From Camelus bactrianus (lineage: Eukaryota; Chordata; Mammalia; Artiodactyla; Camelidae), in assembly GCF_048773025.1 (NCBI RefSeq), contig NC_133544.1, forward strand, positions 76,049,001 through 76,113,000: a stretch of DNA of 64,000 nucleotides. Direction: 5' to 3'. Of this stretch, positions 56,231 through 64,000 are shown in pieces. Under the pieces are notes generated by a model. It saw only the letters and a list, made by a program, of their open reading frames with translations. It did no database searches and had not been told where the DNA came from. Made by a program: the position numbers and the translations under genes. The first letter of the stretch is position 1, and each line of letters opens with the position of its first letter.

Positions 56231-57654
56231 CAGACACTGATTTTGAAGCAATAAAATAAAAAAGACACATTTGAAAACCTAAGAATGGAACAGGAAACTA
56301 TCAGAAGTGACAAAGTAGTTTTTAAATAAACAAAGTAGAACTTCAGGAAATAAAAACTACTATAACCTAAATTAAAAACTCAGTGAGTGTTAAATTATAC
56401 CTCAATAAAGTTGGTATAAAAATAAACCTTACTAGATGAGCTTAGTAGCAAATGAGACTCAAGTGAACAGAGCATTAGTGAGTTGGAGGATAGATAGATG
56501 AAAAGAAATTATCCAGAGTGCAACTCAGAGAGACGAAAAGATGGAAAATGCAGATAAGAGCAATACAGACTTACTACATCTAGGGAAAATGTCCCACATC
56601 TGATTAGAGGCCCACAGGAGAGGAGAGAGCAAAGAGGCAATATTGAAAGAGATAGCAGTTGACAGTTTCCTAGAACTGAGGAAAGACTCCAAACCAGAGA
56701 CTCAACCCAAAGAATCCAAAGCAGGATAAATAAAAGGAAACTCAGATCTAGACACACAGGTACCCCACAGTGAACTGAAGACAAAGTTTTGAAAACAGTC
56801 ATAAAAAAAAGATTTCTTCTAGCAAGTGGGATTGAGTAGATGGAGGCTGTCTTCTCAATGACAATAATGGGTGCCAGTATTCAATGGAATATGACCCTTA
56901 GTAAGTTGAAAAATATCTCTGCCATCTTCAATAAGGAAGATGAAATAAAGATATTTTCAGATAAATAAAACTCTATATAGTTTATACTAGCAGGCAGGCC
57001 CTGACTAAAGAAAGTTTTGAAAGTCAAATGGAAGAAAAATGATCCTAAACTGAAAGTTTGATGTGCAATAAGTAATTAAGAACAAAAAGTGGTAAATATA
57101 TTGGTACATTTAAATGCATATTGACTGTATAAAGCAATAAAGAAATCTAATGAAGTTAAACATATAGAATCAAAGTACATGACAACAATGACATGGAAGT
57201 GGAGAAGGGATTAAATGGAGCTGAAGTCTTCAGAGGGTGTAGGGAGAAGGTACGGATTAAACCTTCTACTATGATAAGACATTGTAACATTTACATTACC
57301 ACTAAAAGAATAAAAATTGAAAGGAATATAAGCTAGTTGAGGAAAAACTGAAAAAATAAACTATAATCAACTCAAAGAGGGCAAGAGGAACAAAAGAGAC
57401 ATAGAAAAGGCAAGACAAATAGAGTATTTAAAATGCTGAGAGTGTGTCATGACCCAAGGTTTATAATTGATACAATTTTGTGCACCTGAAGTCCAAGAAA
57501 AAAATAAAATAGCAAAGCCAATCTAAGAAATTGAAAAGAAGGAAAAAAGTTTAAGGGTAGAAATTACTGAAACAAAACACAATAGAGAAGACATATAAAA
57601 ATCCATAATTTGTTTCATGACCGATCTCACCAGTTTTTTTCCAAAAGGAGAAAG

Positions 57655-57659
57655 CAAAA

Positions 57660-57706
<47 letters not shown>

Positions 57707-57708
57707 AT
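57655..57708. repeat. (AAAT)n microsatellite
   Basis: Twelve or more uninterrupted AAAT units, inside the ancient L1. Confidence 0.97.
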
Positions 57709-58224
57709 CCCAGTATAAAAGGGGCATCACCATAGATCCTCCAGTTCTTAAAAGGTTAATGAGAAAAAAGTATAAGCAATTTTATGTCAATAACTTTGAA
57801 AATTTAGAAAAATAGAAAATTTTCTATTAAAAAAGGAACTTAGCAAAGCAGACAAAAGAAACAGAAAACATGGACAGTATTTTATGGATTAAAGGAATGG
57901 AGCCATATTAAAGCCAAAGAAAATGCCAAATTGTGTAGATTCACCAGTAAGTTCTATCTATCCTTCTAGAAGAAATAGTTCCAATCTTAAAACTCTTTCA
58001 GATAATTGGAAAAGACGATACTGCCACCAATTAATTTTATGTCAGAAAAACCTTGCTACAACTTTAACATGTAAAAAAAAAATTCCACTCATGAAGAAAA
58101 ATGCAAAGTCATGAACAAAATATAAGGAAACAGAATTCAGAAATATGTAGAAAAAAGATAGATACATGATAAGAAAGTTGGATTTAAGCTACTGTTGATT
58201 TAACATATTGATCAGATATGTTTT

Positions 58225-58773
58225 TGCATTACTTCAAATCCTCTTGGACTTACGTTTTACTCCAACCATCGTTGAGGGAGACCAGTACCACACAGCTTTA
58301 ACCATCTTTGTGTGACTGTCACCTGACAGTACCCCACCTTGGCCACAGACACTTTCTCTTCCTGCCTGATGATGACACCTCAGTGTGAGGTGCATGTGGG
58401 AGCCTACTGTGCTTATGAATGTATAGCAGGAAAATGTGTGGGAGTTTGGGTACCATTTTGACAAGTGAGGGACAGGTCCCCATTGAGGGACCAATGGGAA
58501 AGTGATTGCTGAATGCATCCCTCTTTTCATCTCGTGGATGGACAATTCTGCTATGCAGATTCATAAGGCTCCTCAGAATGTCCAGTGTGACTGAGCATCA
58601 GCTACCGTTCGGGGTGGCCAACTTGATAATGCACCCTTGTGTAGGCTTTTCCTCTTCTATTTCATTTCCTTGTCTCTCACTCCTGCTTTCTGGAATTACT
58701 TCTCAAGTTACCTGCACACAGTGTTTTGTCCCAGACTCTGCTTCTGGGGAGGATCAACTTGAGAAAACAGAAT
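58225..58773 (+). mobile_element. LTR-like repeat inserted in ancient L1
   Basis: The piece contains 'ctgtcacctgacagtacccc', 'gtccccattgagggaccaat' and 'gaccaatgggaaagtgattg', and ends 'cagactctgcttctggggag'. L1 ORF2 is continuous across it (58212 to 58774). It is a familiar mammalian LTR-type repeat that I cannot name. Broken fossil; about 550 bp. Confidence 0.55.
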
Positions 58774-59049
58774 TTTAATGTAACTTGCCATAGCAATAAG
58801 TTGAGAAAAAAAAATCATGTGATAATCTCAGCAGATACAGAAAAACACTGTAATAGATTTCAGCTTCTACTCATGATAAAAACTGTTAAAAACCTATGAA
58901 TAGAAGAAACTTCCTTCCCTCATTGACAGCCATACTTGGTGAAATGTTAAAAGCTGTCCCTTTGATATGGGAGGCTAGTCTTTTATTGTTCTTAATCTCA
59001 TAGTCTAGTCAGGAAAAAAAATCTAAGTATTTCAATAGAATTAAATACA

Positions 59050-59355
59050 GGGAAATGATTACACAGGTGAAAAGAGAGCTGAGAAACCAAAGAGAGGTTG
59101 GTGGATTTTACCAGAGATTAGAAATGACAGAAGCTCCTTGGGCTGGAGGGATATAGGGAGGGTGGGGGTATTACCAGAGCCTGGTCACTGGGGCACTCTG
59201 ATAAAAGCTAGAACCATAATGGCCTGGGGACCACGAAGAGAAGGGCTATGCTTGGAAGGATCTTCAAAGAAGAGACACAACAGCTGCCAGACACTATCCT
59301 AGAGCCAGTAGCAAGGAAATTCTCTGGTTTCTCCTCCCATGTTGTAATTTTCCTT
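59050..59355 (+). mobile_element. Interspersed repeat fragment, unresolved
   Basis: 'ggctggagggatatagggag', 'gtattaccagagcctggtca' and 'ctctggtttctcctcccatg' read like part of a known mammalian repeat, not identified. Confidence 0.4.
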
Positions 59356-59649
59356 CAGTACTTCCTTTTGGTTACATTCAATTGAAAACCAAAGGATAAG
59401 AATGTCTCTTAATGTAACACATGAATTTATTTCTCTTGGGGTATAAAGCAGGTAAAGGATGGATGGTATATCTGGAGGGCAAACAAAAACTGTGGTACAG
59501 AGGAGAAGTGATTATCACAAAATCTAGGCAAGTACTTACCTCTAGGGGTGGGAGAAGTATCCAGGTGCTTTCTGAGGTGCTGGCAATATTTAATTTCTTG
59601 CCTTGATTGGTGTTTTCATTGGTGTTTGCTTTATAATAATTCTCTTTAA

Positions 59650-60080
59650 AATTCACATGAATTTTAGGTTCCCTTTGGTGTATATGATGTATCTCACAGA
59701 AAGTACAAAAAAAGAACATTCATAGACTCACATAACTGGAAAACTCAGAGGTAGGACTACTTTTAAGTATCTTTTAATCCAGAGGCTCAATCATTGCCAA
59801 AAGGCTCTTCTCTGTTATCCCTCCTCATAGCTGCGACAGTCTCGTCTTTCACCATACTGATTTTCCCTCCCTCTTTCCCAGAAACTTCATTAGATATATT
59901 TCATTGGCTCTTTCTGCATCACATGCCCATGCCTGAGCCAATCAGTGTGGCCAAGGGGAGAGGGGACTCACTTCCATGCGAATTTCATCAGCTGAGACTG
60001 TAGGACAAGTGAGTCCTCCGAAGGAATCCGTTCCAGTAGGTGGGGGAAACAGGAGGCACAACTCAAGTGATCATTCTTCC
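59650..60080 (+). mobile_element. Ancient interspersed repeat, same family as 7918
   Basis: 'actcacataactggaaaact' 'cagaggtaggac' and 'tgagccaatcagtgtggcca' are shared in type with the element at 7918-8375. A 104-codon antisense frame (59968-60282) overlaps its end and has no homology I know. Confidence 0.45.
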
Positions 60081-60084
60081 ACCT

Positions 60085-60560
60085 CACCCTGTCCTTATCC
60101 ACTGAACTCCTGGTCCTCTCATGCCTGGCGTAATGCCCACCTGGAGAGAAAGAGAAAATGAGGGAGATAGAAACTGAGCTCTTTGTGGATTTGTGTTTCT
60201 GTTCTGAGTCCTGACAGGCTACCCTCACTAGTTGTTCCAGTATTATCAAATAATTGCTTAAGTTGCAGGGTAGGTTTCTCAAAGTTGTCTGTTCCCCTGT
60301 CCTTCACCACAGCCAGTTTAATAGAGCACTACATCAGGCTCTGAAGGGGATGAGACACAAGCGAACCCCAAGAGCATCACTAGATGCCTGGTGGGAACTA
60401 ATTTGTGCAGCTTAGATGGCGTAGACCCTGCACTTGGTTTACTGCATATGTAAATAATAACTTCAGGTGTTTTAAACACCCTTACTTACTCATTTCCTTT
60501 GAACAAAAAAGGCTTGTGTATCCTTCATGTCTTTATCTTAATGTATATATTTATTAATTT
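60085..60560. other. Unassigned sequence
   Basis: Nothing recognised. Confidence 0.4.
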
Positions 60561-60578
60561 GCTTTGAAACATTGTATT

Positions 60579-60850
60579 TCTTTAATTTTTTTTTACTGAC
60601 GTATAGTTGGTTTACAATATTGTATCAATTTCGGATGTACAGCATAATGTTTCAGTCCTACATGTACATATATATTCCTTTTCATATTCTTTTTCATGAT
60701 AGATTACTACCAGATATTGAATATAGTTCCCTGTGCTACACAGTAGGACCTTTTTAGTAGTTAGTATCTGCAAATTCTAGACGCCTTATTTATTCCTTCT
60801 CACCCTTCCTCCCCTGGTAAACATGTTTGTTTTATGTGACTGTGAGTTTG
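60579..60850 (-). mobile_element. 5'-truncated L1 3' UTR, minus strand, with target duplication
   Basis: The reversed cetartiodactyl L1 3' UTR ('ggtttacaatattgtatcaa', 'ttccctgtgctacacagtag') is flanked by TGAAACATTGTATT (60565-60578) and TGAAACATAGTATT (60851-60864), one mismatch in 14. Confidence 0.95.
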
Positions 60851-61082
60851 TGAAACATAGTATTGAATAAACTTCTTGACTGCAAATTGAATTGTTGAAT
60901 ACATTTAATTAACCTCATAGATGTGATGAACGCCAAAGGGCGCTGCTCAGATTCTTCTTCAAGGAAGGATTCATTGCCCCAGCTGCTAGGAATGCTATCA
61001 GCTTGACTGTTTTCAGCTGTCAGCCCCTTCGGAGATTGCCTTAGCTATAGAGAATCATCTTTCTCAAGATCATTCCCTTCCA

Positions 61083-61462
61083 TGGTGGTTAAATGCATGT
61101 GTCTACTTGGCTAGACCACATGTCAATCTTTATTTTAGATGTTTCTGTGAGGGTATTTTTTTTTTTAGATGAAATTAACGTTTAAATCAGTAGACTTTGT
61201 GTAGAGCACGTTGTGAGTGGGTCTAATCCAATCAGATGAAGGCCTTAATAGGAAAAGGCTGCTCTCCCCGGAAGAGGAGGGCCTTCGGTCAGCAGCCTTT
61301 AGGCGGGACCTGCAGCTCTTCCCCGCGTCCCCTCTTGCTACCCACCCTGCGGACTTCCCAGGCCGCCACAACTGCGTGAGCCAACTCTTTAATGTTACTC
61401 TCTTTCTCCCTCTATTTCTCCAGAGAATCCTGTTGGTTCTCTTTCTCTGAAAAAACCTCACT
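61083..61462 (+). mobile_element. LTR-like repeat, second copy of the family at 28077
   Basis: 'ggtggttaaatgcatgtgtc', 'agatgaaattaacgtttaaa', 'tccaatcagatgaaggcctt' and the end 'tgttggttctctttctctga' follow the same order as 28077-28470. Broken fossil. Confidence 0.6.
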
Positions 61463-61499
61463 AGATTGTTGGGCTACATTCTAGGACTAGTCAAGGTGG

Positions 61500-61710
61500 G
61501 AATATAAGAGTCCAGCCACTTTAACCCAAAATGGAAAAACTCTGAGTTGGCTGAGGCTGCTGGATTTATGTTGTAGCTGGACTTCTGTCCCCATCAGCTT
61601 CTCTCCTCTTCTAACACCTGCATTGATCCTAAGGTGACTCCCTAATAAACATACTGAATGCTAAACTCCATCAGAACCGGCTTCTTGCAGGACCTAGCTT
61701 ACAACAAAAG
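61500..61710 (+). mobile_element. LTR-like repeat tail
   Basis: 'gactccctaataaacatact' followed by 'aaccggcttcttgcaggacc' is another instance of the 3' end type seen at 25800 and 37540. Confidence 0.45.
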
Positions 61711-61714
61711 GTAA

Positions 61715-62585
61715 GTGAAATGTATAAGGAAAATACAATAATTTCCATTCACCCTGGAAAAAAATTCCACATTCTAGAAGGAAGATATAAGAGACCAAAA
61801 TAATTGAGGTTTGGGTCGAAAAGCAAGTTGATTCTGAAGGGAGTTCCCTAGTTTGGAAATAGAAAGGAAAAGGATGGGAAAACATTTAGGTGCTAATCTT
61901 TTCCATCAGAGTAAAAGAACCTCCCTAGGCAGCTACTCCTGAGGTTTGAAGAGAGAGTGATTTGGACAGAGAGAGAGAGCAAGAAACACGGAAAAGTGTT
62001 GGGACTGTCTCAGTGAGATACCGAGGCACGTCTGTTAGGAGGTGCGATGTGGGGTGTCTTACATCTATGGAGAAGAAAATAAGAAATTATATATGTCCCT
62101 CTCCCTCCTCCTTTCCCTGCTCTCCCTTCTTCCCACTTATTACTGATTAGAGCTGTGTGTTCACACTCTAATTCATTACCTTTTGTAACCTACAGCATGT
62201 GCCTTTTAAGGTTAAGTTCGTTCTTGTCCTGTGGTTACACCACTAACTCTAGTCAGTTACTCAGAAGCTAAGTTTAAAGTTGGGGCAATTTAATTTTACT
62301 GACAGTGGTGTTTGAGTCCTCAACTGGCCTACAGACTTTGGCTATTGCTGACATATTTACTTCCGTTTCAAAGCTCAGGTTTCTCTTTTGGATTTTCCTA
62401 ATTACCTCTGTGAATATATTTCTCTTCATCCCTGTTGTGCTGAAATGAAATATAATACAGCAAGATAATATGATTAAAAAAATTACTGAAATAGTACCAT
62501 TCTTTGGGAATTGAACATGGGTTGTGTTTCTTGCTGCTGCAGGATTGACTTTCTCAGTCCGAGCCTGATCTTGAAGTAGAATACT
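61715..62585. other. Unassigned sequence
   Basis: No repeat or exon is recognised. The 146-codon minus frame 62274-62714 spans unassigned sequence and an L1 tail and shows no recognisable domain. Confidence 0.4.
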
Positions 62586-62587
62586 TG

Positions 62588-62765
62588 TTTCTTTCTTTTT
62601 ATTGAGAAATGATTGATGTAAACATTCCATTAGTTTTAGGTGGACAACATGATTTGATACACCTGTATATTGTGAAATGATTACCCCCATAAATGAATAC
62701 CTATTACCCCACATGATTACAATTTTTTCTTGTGATGAGAACTTTTAAGATCTATCTTAGCAATA
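62588..62765 (-). mobile_element. L1MA-type 3' UTR, minus strand
   Basis: 'ttagttttaggtggacaaca', 'tatattgtgaaatgattacc' and 'cttgtgatgagaacttttaa' match the reversed L1MA-type 3' end. Confidence 0.8.
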
Positions 62766-62769
62766 GAAG

Positions 62770-64000
62770 AGTTGCTGAGGTTGAAAATTCAACCCCCTTT
62801 GGGGCTCTTCCATGCTTACTATAATTAACACCTGGGCCCAAGCAGCTTTTTCTGCTCTCTGCCTGCAGGAGGTAAGAGTCTCTTTATATTTTGCCAAGGA
62901 GGGTCTCAGGCTTCCTCGTTTTACCTTAAAGTGGTGATTAATGATCCTTAGCCCTTCATTGCTATTTTCAGCACATTGGGTCCACCCAGGAGCAGCCAGC
63001 CAATTCCATGCTCTCTGGAATGTAATAACTTCCCCTGTACTTCTCAAATGCCTTGTATGTTTCCCCTGATGGTGCATTCACTTCCACTGATAGTCTATTC
63101 CAGTTTATCATCCATAGAGTTTTCAACAATTGCATCACCACAGCAAGCCAGGGACTATCTGTACTCCTTCTACTACCAATAATGGGCTCCTCTTTGCTAG
63201 CTGGTCACTGAGTGATTCAGCTCCAAAATCCGTTTGAGAATCTGATTTGTAGGATCATTTCCAGACCAACTGTGGCAGATCAGTTTCCCTGGGAAAACAG
63301 ACTCTGAGACTTTGGGATTTTCATGCGTGTGTTCAGGCATGCTCTCTGGATCAGTATCTTTGAGGGAACAGTGAATGTAGGATTGGGCTGAGGGAGAAGC
63401 TGAACTACAGTGCAGTTGCTACAGCAGCTTCAGCCAGTATTGTAGGGAACTCTCAAACTAGGCCGTTCAGCAGTTTCCCAGTTCAGGTAAGGGGCCAGTC
63501 TCTTGTATCAGCACGTCAGCCAGTTACTAGATTGTCCTTGGGGAGGAGGAGTAATACTTGCAGCTTCCTTCAGTCAAGAGCAATGGCTGGATGGGGACAC
63601 GGCTGTGAGCCTTCAGTAGCCGACACCCCTTGTGGCTGGGGGTGTGAGTGCCTTAGTCCTGAAGGTGGTGCAGCACAGCATTTACTACAAGACTGATGGA
63701 AAATTAAGAGGTATTTTTCCAGGGACAGGAATATTGCTACAAGGGTTGAAAAACATCCCCACGCTTTCTGTGACATTGGGTTCCTCGGACTTAGAAAAAG
63801 ATCACACTACCAAGTTCTACAGGTGATCTAGTAGACTTAAGCCTGCTTGACAGCAGCACCTTAGAGGTGCTGAATCATGAGTGTCTGGCTACCTGTGTAC
63901 CTGTAAGCAAGGTATTAAGTGTCGTATGAGTCTTAATATCCCCTGTGTATAACCTTGCATAAAGAGGGGGAAGCTCAGCACGATTGTGATTTTGAGTGGA
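62770..64000. other. Unassigned; 63240-63520 probably an old repeat
   Basis: 'ctgggaaaacagactctgag' and 'ctctggatcagtatctttga' read like part of an interspersed repeat that I cannot place. A 7-base perfect hairpin (cagcacc/ggtgctg) lies at 63853-63871. No exon is recognised. Confidence 0.4.

Larger units (their letters stand above)
56230..58975 (+). mobile_element. Ancient L1 (L1M), plus strand, interrupted
   Basis: 'aactcagagagacgaaaaga', 'ctcaatgacaataatgggtg', 'tgaaataaagatattttcag' and 'gcatattgactgtataaagc' match the 5'-ward part of L1M elements. ORF2 begins near 57700 ('gcaattttatgtcaataact') and continues to 'tatgaatagaagaaacttcc' at 58895-58920. It is interrupted by an AAAT microsatellite and by an LTR-like repeat. 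No long frame survives. Confidence 0.8.

Noticed and set aside
62274-62714. 146-codon minus-strand frame
   Set aside because: Part of it is an L1MA tail, the rest is unassigned, and no motif or homology is recognised.

Overview
This window is nuclear DNA from a placental mammal, most likely a camelid (camel, llama or alpaca). Two copies of a tRNA-derived SINE with an 'ggggtatagctc' head and a 'ggttcaatccccag'-type B box (5006-5118 and, reversed, 27361-27500) match what I remember of the camelid SINE called vic-1. The many young L1 3' ends, read as 'gctgtacaccagaaactaacacaac' pieces ahead of poly(A), are of the cetartiodactyl kind. Older mammal-wide repeats (MIR, L2, MER5-type hAT elements, L1M, MaLR-like LTRs) fill much of the rest. 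There is no sign of bacterial or viral genome organisation, and no rRNA, tRNA gene or CRISPR array.

I found no complete or clearly functional protein-coding gene. The longest open frames fall in L1 ORF2 remnants, L2/LTR-type repeats or unassigned sequence, and none has a recognisable host-protein match. The only host-gene homology I can defend is a short antisense fragment of an IDH3G processed pseudogene (23109-23244), directly abutting a 5'-truncated L1 in the same orientation. That arrangement looks like one chimeric retrotransposition event.

Layout. 1-7200: MIRs, an L2 interrupted by a minus-strand L1, one camelid SINE and a large unassigned AT-rich stretch. 7237-7787: solo LTR with a 4-bp target duplication, followed by an ancient repeat and a MaLR-like LTR. 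9.5-13.3 kb: ancient L1, L2, MIR, L1M 3' end, plus a short unexplained direct duplication. 14.2-16.8 kb: two plus-strand L1 tails with target duplications. 18.6-22.4 kb: L2 and a long ancient minus-strand L1. 22.4-23.6 kb: L1, IDH3G fragment, then another L1 piece. 27.1-28.0 kb: a three-layer nest (SINE in MIR in L2). 29.9-31.2 kb: minus-strand L2 broken by other repeats. 33.3-37.1 kb: a pile of minus-strand L1s, including a rather young one with an open ORF2 C-terminus. 40.9 kb: a long TG/CG/C tract. 43.7-44.4 kb: a second nested set (MIR3, MER5A, L1 5' piece). 49.0, 53.7-55.0 and 60.6 kb: three further minus-strand L1 insertions with target duplications. 56.2-59.0 kb: ancient plus-strand L1 split by an AAAT microsatellite and an LTR-like repeat. 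The rest is unassigned sequence, some of which looks like possible conserved non-coding DNA.

The window therefore reads as an intergenic stretch or the inside of a very long intron, shaped mainly by layered retrotransposition. Family names come from memory of consensus sequences, not from a search, and repeat edges are good to roughly 10-30 bases unless a target duplication pins them.
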